Program-made: the position numbers and the translations under genes | The notes under the pieces: generated by a model | Seen by the model: the letters and a program-made list of their open reading frames with translations, nothing else | The model's database searches: none | What the model was told of the DNA's origin: nothing | Part shown: piece by piece, positions 1 to 8,393 of the stretch | How positions within the stretch are numbered: the first letter of the stretch is position 1 | How the letters are laid out: each line of letters starts with the position of its first letter | Source of the DNA: Desulfuromonadales bacterium | GTDB taxonomy: Bacteria > Desulfobacterota > Desulfuromonadia > Desulfuromonadales > JAHYIW01 | Direction of reading: 5' to 3' | Assembly: GCA_029210745.1 (NCBI GenBank) | Contig: JARGFI010000003.1 | Coordinates: 44,381-103,604, forward strand | Length of the DNA: 59,224 nt

Positions 1-5
1 TGGTT

Positions 6-365
6 ATGGACATCAGACCGCATCGAAAGCTTGATGTGTGGAAAACGGCAATGCTGTTGACAAAAGATATTTACGAGATTACAGAGCACTTTCCCCAGGC
101 GGAGAACTACGGACTATCTTCTCAGATGCGCCGTGCTGCTGTTTCGATTCCTAGCAATATTGCCGAGGGTGCCGGACGAAGAAGTGATAAAGAGTTTCTG
201 CATTTCATCGGTATAGCCCAAGGCTCGGCGAGTGAATTGGATACCCAGATTGAGTTGTCAACGATGGTCGGTTATCTGGTTGCAGATAAAGCGCAGGCTC
301 TGACGCAACAGCTGACAAATGTAACAAAAATGCTTTTTGGCCTTACCCGGTCAATAAATAAATGA
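6..365 (+). CDS. Four-helix bundle protein (S23 / 23S-IVP family)
   Basis: This 119-residue protein has the family hallmarks: an N-terminal LDVWKTAMLLTKDIY-type helix, the central SSQMRRAAVSIPSNIAEG motif and helical repeats to the end. Members were first seen encoded in intervening sequences of 23S rRNA but are also common as free genes beside mobile or glycan loci. Their function is unknown; they form pentameric helical bundles. Here it lies directly upstream of the wzt gene. Its stop is followed by a short TTTAACGT-rich tract that recurs inside wzt, suggesting that the gene arrived as a small inserted cassette between exporter genes. The family call is firm, the role unknown. Confidence 0.88.
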   Translation: MDIRPHRKLDVWKTAMLLTKDIYEITEHFPQAENYGLSSQMRRAAVSIPSNIAEGAGRRSDKEFLHFIGIAQGSASELDTQIELSTMVGYLVADKAQALTQQLTNVTKMLFGLTRSINK

Positions 366-387
366 TTCTAAAAGGTTTAACGTTTAA

Positions 388-572
388 CCTTTTACGTTTC
401 ACGGACAAGCGAAGTATGAGCGACACAGTCATAAAAGTTGAAAATTTATCCAAGTCCTACCTGATCAGCCACCAGAGCCAGGAGCGCTACACCGCCCTGC
501 GCGACGTAATCACCAACAGTGCAAAGAGCTTGGCCAAGAGGTTGACCTCACCTTTTACGTCTAACGTTTCAC
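388..572. repeat. Short dispersed repeat, two copies flanking/inside wzt 5' end
   Basis: The 10-mer CCTTTTACGT occurs at 388-397 and again at 551-560. Both copies are followed closely by ACGTTTCAC or TTCAC (393-402 and 564-572), within tracts built from ACGTTTAAC/ACGTTTCAC words. The first tract lies between the four-helix bundle gene and the wzt start. The second is in frame inside wzt and encodes the residues SPFTSNVSPLA. Only these two copies were seen. Confidence 0.55.
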
Positions 573-1726
573 CTTTAGCGGCCACCCAAGAAGAGTTTTT
601 TGCTCTTAAAGATGTTTCTTTTGAGATCAAGCGTGGCGAGCGGGTTGGTATCATCGGGCGCAACGGTGCCGGCAAGTCGACTCTGCTGAAGATCCTTTCA
701 CGGATTACCGAGCCGACATCGGGACGGGTTGAAATCACCGGGCGGGTCGCAAGTCTGCTGGAGGTCGGCACCGGTTTTCACCCCGAACTCACCGGGCGTG
801 AAAACATTTTTCTCAACGGCGCGATCCTCGGTATGTCACGGGTTGATATCAAACGTAAGTTTGATGAGATCGTTGCCTTTGCCGAAGTCGAAAAATTCCT
901 CGACACCCCCGTCAAGCGGTATTCTTCGGGGATGTATGTGCGTTTGGCTTTTGCTGTTGCGGCGCATTTGGAGCCGGAGATATTGATTGTCGATGAGGTT
1001 TTGGCGGTAGGGGATGCGCAATTTCAGAAAAAATGTCTGGGGAAGATGGCTGAGGTTGGTGAAGAGGGGCGGACGGTGTTGTTTGTGAGTCATAATATGC
1101 AGGCCATCCGCAATCTTTGCGACGGGGTGATATGGCTCAATGATGGACAGGTATGCCAGATCGGCCCGACACTGGAGGTGTCCGAAAATTACCTCTGTCA
1201 GTACCTGCACGCGAGATCCCTGGAGGAGGTGCAGTTGGCCATCGACGCCCTCCCTCACGACCCAATATTTCGACTGGAGGAGGTCGCCATTCGACAAAAG
1301 GGGAGTTTGTGTACGACTGTTCTCAATGGTCATCCGGTGGATGTGGAAATCGTTTATAGCGTTTCGCAGCGAACCTCGGGGTTGCGGGTCTACTTTGATA
1401 TTTGCGACGAGGAACGCAATCTTCTTATCCGCACCTTCAACGATGACGACGCAGACAGCATGTCCACCATCGAACCGGGCCGTTATCTCTCCAAGGCAAC
1501 CATCCCAGCCGATCTGTTGGCGCCCCGTAGCTATGAGCTGCGGGTTTACGGAACCATCTACAACGTCCGGAGCATTCCTGCGGGAGGGATAGGCATCCCG
1601 CTGCTGGTGGAGAAGAGTAACGACATCAACCGCGCGTATCCACAGGATCCCATCCGGTCCAAGCTGTTACCGCGTATCCCATGGCAGACTGTGCCAGTGA
1701 AAGAGGAGGGGATCAAAGCATGTTGA
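416..1726 (+). CDS. wzt: ABC transporter ATP-binding protein with C-terminal glycan-binding domain (Wzt type)
   Basis: This is the ATPase of an ABC-2 exporter that moves a finished polysaccharide across the inner membrane. In the 436-residue form, Walker A (GRNGAGKST) lies near residues 81-89, the signature YSSGM near 169-173 and Walker B (ILIVDEVLA) near 189-197. About 180 residues after residue 255 resemble the Wzt carbohydrate-binding beta-sandwich, which recognises the chain end before export. The start is the ATG at 416 (MSDTVIKVENLSKSY); an ATG 18 codons upstream lies in a repeat tract and adds nonconserved residues. The permease partner (wzm) is not in the window and probably lies upstream. 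A repeat-derived insert (SPFTSNVSPLA) sits just before the conserved EEFFALKDVSF block. Confidence 0.9.
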   Translation: MSDTVIKVENLSKSYLISHQSQERYTALRDVITNSAKSLAKRLTSPFTSNVSPLAATQEEFFALKDVSFEIKRGERVGIIGRNGAGKSTLLKILSRITEPTSGRVEITGRVASLLEVGTGFHPELTGRENIFLNGAILGMSRVDIKRKFDEIVAFAEVEKFLDTPVKRYSSGMYVRLAFAVAAHLEPEILIVDEVLAVGDAQFQKKCLGKMAEVGEEGRTVLFVSHNMQAIRNLCDGVIWLNDGQVCQIGPTLEVSENYLCQYLHARSLEEVQLAIDALPHDPIFRLEEVAIRQKGSLCTTVLNGHPVDVEIVYSVSQRTSGLRVYFDICDEERNLLIRTFNDDDADSMSTIEPGRYLSKATIPADLLAPRSYELRVYGTIYNVRSIPAGGIGIPLLVEKSNDINRAYPQDPIRSKLLPRIPWQTVPVKEEGIKAC

Positions 1727-2472
1727 GACGATTGTTGCCGTTTGGCCCCAAGTCGCACCACTGGCAGGACCGGTTTCCGAACCTGGCAGCGAACGTTCTG
1801 GAGGTCAGGAGTCTTGAACACATGAGGAAGGCCATGGGCTGGACGCGGGATCCGATTCTTGAGGGTGAGCACCTCAATGCATTTCAGTACCTGGAAGACT
1901 TGAACGATCGTCGCATTTGCGATGCCGAGGTGCTCGGGGCTGCCTGCTGCAACGGAGATCCGAAAATTCTACTGGAGATCGGCACCTCCCACGGGCGGAC
2001 GACGGCCCTGATGGCGCAGAACGCGCCGGGTGGGATTGTGCACACGGTCAACATCCTGCCCGAAGAGATCGCGGAAGGCGGGAAGAACGTCACCTTCGCC
2101 CCGTCGCGGGACGAGATCGGGAAGTATTACCGGGAGAAGGGGCTGACAAATGTTCGCCAGATCTTCGCCAACACCAAGAATTGGGAGCCTGATTTCGGCC
2201 CCATCGATATTGCCTTTGTGGACGGGTGTCACGATGCCGACTTCGTTTATAACGACACTCGTAAAATTTTGAAGCAGTGCCGTCCGGGCAGTATTGTCAT
2301 GTGGCATGACTTCAACACGGAATTAATGCGGGTCTATCCCTGGATGAGGGACGTTATGACCGGCGTGGAACGACTTTTCGCGGACGGCCTTCTGCGGGGG
2401 CGGATCCTTCATTTGCAGGATTCCTGGATAGGTCTCTATCAGGTACCTAAATTGTCGACCAGGGTTTTATGA
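1720..2472 (+). CDS. Class I SAM-dependent methyltransferase
   Basis: This 250-residue protein has a Rossmann methyltransferase fold: ILLEIGTSHGRTTALMA is the SAM-binding glycine motif, IAFVDGCHDADFVYND matches the acidic loop of the cephalosporin hydroxylase/Methyltransf_24 group, and GSIVMWHDF follows. The ATG at 1720 overlaps the wzt stop by 7 bases and has AAGAGGAGGGG about 10 bases upstream, so this start is preferred over the ATG at 1681. In exporter-dependent glycan loci, methyltransferases can modify sugars or cap the chain end that Wzt then reads; coupling to wzt makes that plausible, but it is an inference. Confidence 0.8.
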   Translation: MLRRLLPFGPKSHHWQDRFPNLAANVLEVRSLEHMRKAMGWTRDPILEGEHLNAFQYLEDLNDRRICDAEVLGAACCNGDPKILLEIGTSHGRTTALMAQNAPGGIVHTVNILPEEIAEGGKNVTFAPSRDEIGKYYREKGLTNVRQIFANTKNWEPDFGPIDIAFVDGCHDADFVYNDTRKILKQCRPGSIVMWHDFNTELMRVYPWMRDVMTGVERLFADGLLRGRILHLQDSWIGLYQVPKLSTRVL

Positions 2473-3389
2473 AGAACTTTTTCCGCAACCTCGGCAAGAA
2501 ATCAGACTTCGGCCTGGTGCTGGACTGGAATTTCCACGTTCGTAACAAGTGGGTAAGCGCCTATACCCCTTACCTCGTCAACGCCATCATCACCGAGTTC
2601 GATCCCGTCATTATCGATTCGCAGCTCATTTACAACCTGAAAAAGGATAATCTTAAATACCTTCTATCCTTCGAGCCCGGTATCCAGTCGCCACGGATCA
2701 CGTACGACGTCAAGGTCAACTGCAAAAAAGGGGTCATTTACAGCGATCCCCATTACAAGCCGGACGAGCGCTACCGCTATGTGATCGAGAACGGTATTGA
2801 TTTCATTTTCTCGCTCTATAAGCGCCCGTTTTTTCACCATTTCAAAGGTTTTCCCGAGGATCGTTTTGTCCACTGGCCTTGGGCCGTGCCCGACCAGTTT
2901 ATTTCCGATCACCCCTTCGAGGTGCGGTCCAACCAAGTGGCCATTTTTGGCGGCAGGCAGAGCGATGCTTACGATGTCCGCAATTGGTGCCGGGAACAGC
3001 CCGGAATAACCAGTTTCGAATTCTCTGGCGTTGAGAACAAAAAGCTCGACGACGTTGAGTTCTACCGATGGATCACCCGCTTCGACGCCATCGTCGCTGC
3101 AGGATCGAGTAACCCTGCCTTCGACCTAGTCACTCCCAAGTATTTCGAGATTGCCGCTGCCGGAGCGCTGCTGATCGGCCAATACTGTGAGGATCTGGCT
3201 GACTTGGGCTTCAGTGCAGCTAACGCTCTGATTTTTACCAAAGAAGAATTCCATCAGTGTCTTGCAGATTACCGGTGCCAGCCGGAGCGATATCTGGGAC
3301 GACGGATCAAGGGGCGGGAGCTGATCCGGGAACGGCACAAGCTCTCCGACCGCATCCGCACCATCCGGGAGGTTTTCGGTGTCTTCTGA
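2469..3389 (+). CDS. Glycosyltransferase (GT1/CgeB-like, GT-B fold)
   Basis: This 306-residue protein has a GT-B-like C-terminal half. The stretch around TPKYFEIAAAGALLIGQY is the donor-binding motif of the Glyco_trans_1_2/CgeB-type group, in which a conserved Glu precedes an A/G-rich loop. The N-terminal half, with DWNFHVRNKW and YSDPHYKPDERYRYV, is less conserved. Its ATG overlaps the previous stop by 4 bases (ATGA), indicating translational coupling. Donor and acceptor sugars cannot be read from the sequence. Confidence 0.72.
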   Translation: MKNFFRNLGKKSDFGLVLDWNFHVRNKWVSAYTPYLVNAIITEFDPVIIDSQLIYNLKKDNLKYLLSFEPGIQSPRITYDVKVNCKKGVIYSDPHYKPDERYRYVIENGIDFIFSLYKRPFFHHFKGFPEDRFVHWPWAVPDQFISDHPFEVRSNQVAIFGGRQSDAYDVRNWCREQPGITSFEFSGVENKKLDDVEFYRWITRFDAIVAAGSSNPAFDLVTPKYFEIAAAGALLIGQYCEDLADLGFSAANALIFTKEEFHQCLADYRCQPERYLGRRIKGRELIRERHKLSDRIRTIREVFGVF

Positions 3390-4137
3390 GCCCCGTACCA
3401 CGCCGGAGTACTGGCAGAAAGAAACCGGAAGGTTCAGTCCGTTCGAAGTGCGCGACAATCCCTTTTCTACAGTGCTGGATCGCTTTCTTCCAAAGGATAG
3501 CGCGTTAACCTGCGTCGAGATAGGTGCCTACCCAGGCGGCAATCTCTGCTATCTAACAAAACGGTTCGGATATAAGCCCTTTGCCATAGAATACAGGAAC
3601 GACACCGAAGACATCGGGCAACTATTCGAGTTCAATGAGCTCCCCCCCCCGGAAATCTTTGAGGAAGATTTCCTTGACTTTAGTGGCAGAACCTTCGACG
3701 TTGTTACCTCTTTCGGTTTCGTAGAACATTTCGATGACCCGCAGGCGGTAATTTGCAAGCATGTCGAATTCCTGAAGCCGGGTGGATATCTAGTGCTATC
3801 AGTTCCACATTTTGGGGGGATGCAGGGCCTTTTGCGTAAATTGGTTCTTACTACGGAAGCAATCGCAGAGCTGTTCGCGACTCACAACATGGACATCATG
3901 CAGCTAGGGGCGGTAAAAAACGCACTACAAGGGCTCGACGTTCTTTTTCTAGAGCATGTGATGAACGGCCGGTTCTGGATCAGTGCGGACTCGCCCAAGA
4001 TCCAACCCAACCGTCGCTGGCTGGCCAAAGCAATAAGCACTTTTGACCGCACATTAGGATCGAAACTCCCCTCCTGTGGTTTGGTTAGTCCGATGATCTT
4101 GGCGGTCGCGAGAAAAACCGGAGTTCAACATGCTTGA
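3379..4137 (+). CDS. SAM-dependent methyltransferase (Methyltransf_11/23 type)
   Basis: This 252-residue protein carries motif I as CVEIGAYPGGNLCYL, an acidic motif II region, motif post-I FDVVTSFGFVEHFDDP and motif III LKPGGYLVLSVPH, all typical of class I methyltransferases acting on small molecules or glycans. It starts with GTG and overlaps the upstream glycosyltransferase by 11 bases. With the methyltransferase at 1720, it makes two such enzymes next to the exporter ATPase, suggesting a methylated glycan. The substrate is unknown. Confidence 0.8.
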   Translation: MSSEPRTTPEYWQKETGRFSPFEVRDNPFSTVLDRFLPKDSALTCVEIGAYPGGNLCYLTKRFGYKPFAIEYRNDTEDIGQLFEFNELPPPEIFEEDFLDFSGRTFDVVTSFGFVEHFDDPQAVICKHVEFLKPGGYLVLSVPHFGGMQGLLRKLVLTTEAIAELFATHNMDIMQLGAVKNALQGLDVLFLEHVMNGRFWISADSPKIQPNRRWLAKAISTFDRTLGSKLPSCGLVSPMILAVARKTGVQHA

Positions 4138-4759
4138 CAGACTCAAGAGACTGCTCGGTGGCCAACAGAAAACCGCCACCACCTCCGAATATCCTTGCCG
4201 GACCCAGGGGCGAGTCCACTTGCTGGAAAGGCATGGCGGTCGAATAGAGGTTGATCCCTCTGCTTTCCTGAATTCCCTGCAGGAGGGGTATCATGTCGGG
4301 ATGCCCTTTGAGACGACCTTGATTGCTGATGCGCCTGAAGCCCTCATTCGAATCGGTGAAGGGTGTCGTATTCACGGCGTGTATATTCATGCGTGGGAAA
4401 GGGTGACTCTAGGCAAAAAGGTTTTAGTTGCGGCCGGAACGACAATTGTTGATTCCAATGGGCACTCCACCAACATTCGTCATGCGCGTTTTCGTCAAAA
4501 TTTCAAGGACCAGGCAAAGCCCATCAATATAGGTGATTATGTCTGGATCGGAATGAACAGCTTGATTTTCAAGGGGGTTGAAATCGGGGAGTGCGCTATT
4601 GTCTCAGCGGGCTCTGTGGTTAAGGATTCCGTCCCTGCTTTTTCTGTTGTAGAGGGAAATCCGGCGCGAGTTGTTCATGTTTATGATCCCAATGAAGCTC
4701 TGCCAGCAGATTACCCTCTTGAAAAACTTTCGTCAGAAAAAGGTTTTTTTATTTATTAA
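4130..4759 (+). CDS. Acyltransferase with left-handed beta-helix (hexapeptide repeats)
   Basis: This 209-residue protein belongs to the hexapeptide O-acetyltransferase (WbbJ/maa-like) group. It has repeated [LIV]-G-x4 turns, the catalytic-type segment TTIVDSNGHSTN (the His probably activates the sugar hydroxyl), INIGDYVWIGMNSLIFKGV, and CAIVSAGSVVKDSVPAFSVVEGNPARVV near the C-terminus. Acetyl-CoA would be the usual donor, acetylating a sugar of the surface glycan. Its ATG overlaps the methyltransferase stop by 8 bases, so both belong to the same operon. Confidence 0.86.
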   Translation: MLDRLKRLLGGQQKTATTSEYPCRTQGRVHLLERHGGRIEVDPSAFLNSLQEGYHVGMPFETTLIADAPEALIRIGEGCRIHGVYIHAWERVTLGKKVLVAAGTTIVDSNGHSTNIRHARFRQNFKDQAKPINIGDYVWIGMNSLIFKGVEIGECAIVSAGSVVKDSVPAFSVVEGNPARVVHVYDPNEALPADYPLEKLSSEKGFFIY

Positions 4760-4782
4760 TGTGATGTGGAGTTCTCGTTAAA

Positions 4783-5784
4783 ATGCGCATTGCTATTCAA
4801 CCTGATGATTATGGTCCCAACGATTCCTCGTCGAAAATCTGGGCGAAGATTCTTACGGAGGTCGGTCATGACGTCATCTTTGTTAATGTGTATCATGCCG
4901 ACATTATTGAACAACTGAGGGGCTGCCACGGGTTTATGTGGCGATTTGCTCATACCCCCGCGATGTGTCAGATTGCGAAAACACTCTTGCCTGCCCTGGA
5001 ACGCCATTCAGGGATTCTTGTTTATCCAGACCAGCATACTTGCTGGCACTATGATGACAAAGCGGCACAGGCAAATCTGTTCGCTCTTACCGGGACCCCA
5101 ACGCCAAAAACTTGGGTCTGGTATGATCAGGCCGCCGCTCTTGACTGGGCGCGTGAGGCAGACTATCCCCTCGTAATGAAGTTACGTAGTGGGGCTGGTT
5201 CGACCAACGTCCGGTTGATCCACTCGTTTGCAGATGCAACATGCTGGATCAAGAAAATATTTTCTGGCGGTGTCGAATCGATTGATCCTCAAAAGAAAAC
5301 GACGAATCGACTGCGTCAGGTTGCTAGACTTCTGGTGAGAGGGGAGGCAAGGCAACCTTGGTCTCTGCATAAAAATTATGTTCTTTTTCAAGAGTTTTTG
5401 CCGGGAAATGACTTTGATACAAGGGTGACTGTAATTGGAAATCGAGCGTTTGCTTTTCGCCGCTTTAACCGTGGTGATGATTTTCGCGCGAGTGGAAGTG
5501 ACCGTCTTGACCATAACCCTGATCACATATCGTCGGAAATGATTCAGCTTGCGCTTCAGACTGCTGAAAAACTTGACATGCAAAGTTGTGCGATGGACTT
5601 CCTGTGGCGTGACGAAGAACCGGTGATAGGTGAAATCAGTTACACCTATGCGAGTTGGGCAGTACATAAATGTCCCGGCCATTGGGATAAAAATTTAACT
5701 TGGCATAAAGGTCAGATGTGGCCCGAAGAGGCTCAGGCGACTGATTTTATGGCGAGGTTAACTGCAACGTTTGGCGAAAAATGA
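4783..5784 (+). CDS. ATP-grasp family protein (RimK-like ligase fold)
   Basis: This 333-residue protein has an ATP-grasp arrangement: WHYDDKAAQANLFALTGTPTPKTW at the lid/pre-ATP region (KxxxxxLF...GIPTP type), YPLVMKLRSGAGSTNVRLI (nucleotide-binding lysine and glycine loop), LFQEFLPGNDFDTRVTVIGNRAFAFRR, and CAMDFLWRDEEPVIGEISYT carrying the metal-binding acidic residues. Such enzymes form an amide or similar bond through an acyl-phosphate. Its place among glycosyltransferases suggests that it adds an amino acid or other carboxylate to the glycan or a precursor, but no substrate can be assigned. A 23-base gap separates it from the acyltransferase. Confidence 0.75.
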   Translation: MRIAIQPDDYGPNDSSSKIWAKILTEVGHDVIFVNVYHADIIEQLRGCHGFMWRFAHTPAMCQIAKTLLPALERHSGILVYPDQHTCWHYDDKAAQANLFALTGTPTPKTWVWYDQAAALDWAREADYPLVMKLRSGAGSTNVRLIHSFADATCWIKKIFSGGVESIDPQKKTTNRLRQVARLLVRGEARQPWSLHKNYVLFQEFLPGNDFDTRVTVIGNRAFAFRRFNRGDDFRASGSDRLDHNPDHISSEMIQLALQTAEKLDMQSCAMDFLWRDEEPVIGEISYTYASWAVHKCPGHWDKNLTWHKGQMWPEEAQATDFMARLTATFGEK

Positions 5785-6983
5785 GAATCGCCTTTCTGAC
5801 TCCGGAGTATATCACCGAGACTAACTTTGATGGTGGTCTGGCAAATCATCTGGGGCGTGTCTGCCCCGGATTGGTGGCCATGGGGCACGAGGTTGCGGTT
5901 TTTGTGGTGAGTGAGAAGGAGGGGCGGACCGTTCACGAGGGCGTTGAGGTTTATCGCGTTAATGTCAACAATACCCTTCTTATCTGGTTAAAACGGCTCG
6001 CATTGCGAAGGTTGACCTTGTCGGTGGACTGGATTGTAAAAAGCTGGGCCATGAACCGTGTGTGTGCTCGCGTTCATCGTGAACAGCCTTTTGACCTGGT
6101 GCAATATGCCAGTCACACTGCGACCGGGTTACTAAGAAACCCTAAAATCCCCTCTGTGGTGCGCCTGTCAAGTTACGAGCCCCTATTGCGGAGTGCCTAT
6201 AACTTGCCCTCTACGTTGGACCGCGTTGCGTCAGGCTGGCTGGAAAAAACAGCTATGTTCAGGTGTGATGCAGTGTTCAGCCCGAGTCAATTCATTGCCG
6301 AGATCGTGACAAAAAAAACCGGGAAGGCTGTTGAGGTGATTGAGCCACCTTTTATGGTCAACAGTCAAAAATGGGACGACAGTGTTTATCGGGGGAGCCT
6401 GGCAGGAAAAAGGTATCTGCTGTTTTATGGTACGCTGGGACGCCTGAAAGGAGTCGCGACCATTGCTGAGATCATTCGTCCTTTGCTGACTCAAAACCCT
6501 GAACTGTATTTTGTGTTTATCGGCAAGGATTTTGGATTTTCAGGTCGTTCGATGATGGAACAGGTATGGGAAAAAGCTGATGATTGCCGTGCTCGTGTCC
6601 TTTATCGGGGAAAGATGCAGCATGCTCAACTTTATCCGATTCTGTCCAATGCGCATGCTGTGGTCCTTCCTTCTTTGGTCGATAATCTCCCGAATACCTG
6701 CCTGGAAGCAATGGCCTTCAAGCGTGTTGTCATTGGTACCCGTGGGGTCAGTTTTGAGCAGTTGATTGATGATGGTGTCAGCGGTTTTTTGTGCGAACCG
6801 GATAATCCGCAAGATCTGCTGAGGGTTACGAATCAAGTGTTGTCTTTAACTGATGCTGTTGCTGCTGATGTGGGTGAAAACGCTGCGCGCAGGATTAAAA
6901 AGTTATCCCCGGAAAAAGCATTGGGGCGACTGGTCAGTTATTATCAGTCGGTTTGTGACGCCTTTACCCGCAGGAATGTGTAG
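5781..6983 (+). CDS. Glycosyltransferase family 4
   Basis: This 400-residue GT-B enzyme begins with the MRIAFLTPEY start typical of GT4, followed by the GGLANHLGRVCPGLVAMGHEV glycine-rich acceptor loop. The C-terminal half has YLLFYGTLGRLKGVATIAE and the donor-site ALVLPSLVDNLPNTCLEAMA-like block (the first Glu of the EX7E pair). It overlaps the ATP-grasp gene by 4 bases (ATGA). The linkage it makes is unknown. Confidence 0.88.
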   Translation: MRIAFLTPEYITETNFDGGLANHLGRVCPGLVAMGHEVAVFVVSEKEGRTVHEGVEVYRVNVNNTLLIWLKRLALRRLTLSVDWIVKSWAMNRVCARVHREQPFDLVQYASHTATGLLRNPKIPSVVRLSSYEPLLRSAYNLPSTLDRVASGWLEKTAMFRCDAVFSPSQFIAEIVTKKTGKAVEVIEPPFMVNSQKWDDSVYRGSLAGKRYLLFYGTLGRLKGVATIAEIIRPLLTQNPELYFVFIGKDFGFSGRSMMEQVWEKADDCRARVLYRGKMQHAQLYPILSNAHAVVLPSLVDNLPNTCLEAMAFKRVVIGTRGVSFEQLIDDGVSGFLCEPDNPQDLLRVTNQVLSLTDAVAADVGENAARRIKKLSPEKALGRLVSYYQSVCDAFTRRNV

Positions 6984-6988
6984 AGAAT

Positions 6989-7126
6989 ATGGCTGAGGAG
7001 TTTATTGCGAAAAAATGTGTTGCTCCAGAAGTTTCAATTATTGTCCCCTGCTATCAACAGGGGCACTACTTAGCAGATTGGGATTGCTGGATGCAGATCT
7101 TCTCAACAACAAATAATGTTTTTTAG
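6989..7126 (+). pseudogene. Truncated family 2 glycosyltransferase (N-terminal stub)
   Basis: An ATG five bases after the preceding stop opens a 45-codon frame whose residues 15-30 (VSIIVPCYQQGHYLAD) are the classic first beta-strand and nucleotide-binding start of a GT2 enzyme. After residue 30 the similarity is lost and a TAG ends the frame at 7126, followed by dispersed repeats. A real GT2 would continue for roughly 250-300 residues. This is the surviving 5' end of a gene removed by deletion or repeat insertion. Confidence 0.75.
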
Positions 7127-7153
7127 TAACTATTCACCTACCCGTCCAAGGGT

Positions 7154-7238
7154 CGTCATCCCCGAAGGATCCTGTCGGGGATCCAGACTTTCAACCCTGA
7201 AAAATCTGGATTCCGGCTAAAATCATGCCGGAATGACG
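7154..7238. repeat. Dispersed intergenic repeat, paired inverted (CGTCAT...ATGACG)
   Basis: The outer ends CGTCATCCCC (7154-7163) and GGAATGACG (7230-7238) are inverted, and inner copies of a CTGGAT core face each other (GGATCCAGA at 7180-7188 and TCTGGATTCC at 7205-7214). The left half also has its own hairpin, CCCCGA...TCGGGG. This resembles the widespread 'CGTCATTCCCGC...' extragenic element present in many proteobacteria as head-to-head pairs. It lies just after the broken GT2 gene. Confidence 0.7.
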
Positions 7239-7291
7239 CTGTAGGAGTCGCCTTCAGGCGCGATGATTCGCGGCTAAAGCCGCTCCTACAG
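7239..7291. repeat. REP-like palindromic element with CTGTAGGAG/CTCCTACAG ends
   Basis: A 53-base element is bounded by perfect 9-base inverted ends CTGTAGGAG (7239-7247) and CTCCTACAG (7283-7291). Inside are two small hairpins, GCCTTCAGGC and CGGCTAAAGCCG. A second, inverted copy is at 58890-58944 and a half copy at 58838-58863, so this is a repeated element and not a unique terminator. Such palindromes are typical substrates of REP-associated tyrosine transposases, a relative of which lies at 40196. Confidence 0.75.
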
Positions 7292-7361
7292 AAGAGCTGA
7301 ACAGTTACGTTTTTTATTCCAAAGAGGAACTTGCTATCAGAAAGAGTATGCGAGCTGACGT

Positions 7362-8366
7362 ATGAAGAAGAGGGTCCTTGTCATTGGTGGTGCCGGTTAT
7401 ATCGGTTCGCACATGGTACTGGCGTTGCAGGATGCCGGTTATGCAGTGGTTGTCTTTGATAACCTATCGCGCGGTTTTGCTGATGCTGTAGGTGCGGTGC
7501 CTCTGGTGGAGGGTGACTTGCGTTCGCCTGCGAATCTGGACGCCTGTTTCTCGGCTGGGCGATTCGATCTGGTCATGCACTTTGCTGCGCTGGCATACGT
7601 CGGCGAGTCGGTTGCCCACCCTGAACTCTATTACCAAAACAATGTGATCGGTACCCTCAACCTGCTGGCGGCGATGCGCAAGTATCGCGTCAATCGAATT
7701 GTCTTCTCCTCTAGTTGCGCGACCTACGGCGAGCCGGAGATTGTGCCGATAGCCGAAAGCCATTCGCAGCGGCCGATCAATCCCTATGGACGTACTAAGC
7801 TCATAATTGAGGAGGCTCTGCGCGATTACAGCGCGGCATATGCTTTCCAAAGTATCAGCTTGCGCTATTTTAATGCGGCTGGATGCGACCCAAAAGGGCG
7901 GCTGGGGGAACGACACGACCCTGAAACACATTTAATCCCGTTGGTCCTTGCTGAGGCGCTACGCGTCAGAACCGGAAACGCCCCCGAGAAGACAACCCTC
8001 AAAGTGTTCGGAGATGACTTTTCGACCCAAGACGGCAGCTGTGTCCGGGACTATATTCATGTTGCCGATCTGTGTCGTGCCCACTTGCTGGCAGCTGAAC
8101 GGTTATTTGCGGATAAATCTGTTGGTTGTGAGTTTTTTAATCTCGCCAACGGGAGTGGTTTCAGTGTTTTTGATGTCATTAACGTGTGCCGCGAGATAAC
8201 CGGTCAACCGATCAACTATCAGCTGGTATCGCGGCGAGCCGGTGACCCTGCCGTGCTGGTCGGAACTGCTGATAAGGCCGCTGAGGTTTTGGGGTGGAAA
8301 CCAGAGATAATCACTTTAGCTGAAATTGTTGAGACTCACTGGCGGTGGATTTGTGGTGATAAATAA
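7362..8366 (+). CDS. galE: UDP-glucose 4-epimerase
   Basis: This 334-residue short-chain dehydrogenase interconverts UDP-glucose and UDP-galactose with bound NAD, supplying galactose donors for the glycan. The sequence shows GGAGYIGSH (NAD-binding, residues 9-17), the catalytic Ser in VFSSSCATYG (about 114-123) and the YxxxK pair Y142/K146 in NPYGRTK. SLRYFNAAGCDP and the late RRAGDPAVLVGTADKA region are typical of GalE. Length and motifs match the family closely. It follows a repeat-filled gap, so it probably has its own promoter. Activity on UDP-GlcNAc/GalNAc is also possible. Confidence 0.93.
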   Translation: MKKRVLVIGGAGYIGSHMVLALQDAGYAVVVFDNLSRGFADAVGAVPLVEGDLRSPANLDACFSAGRFDLVMHFAALAYVGESVAHPELYYQNNVIGTLNLLAAMRKYRVNRIVFSSSCATYGEPEIVPIAESHSQRPINPYGRTKLIIEEALRDYSAAYAFQSISLRYFNAAGCDPKGRLGERHDPETHLIPLVLAEALRVRTGNAPEKTTLKVFGDDFSTQDGSCVRDYIHVADLCRAHLLAAERLFADKSVGCEFFNLANGSGFSVFDVINVCREITGQPINYQLVSRRAGDPAVLVGTADKAAEVLGWKPEIITLAEIVETHWRWICGDK

Positions 8367-8393
8367 GCCTTTCAGGTTTTTTCGGAGCTTGTT

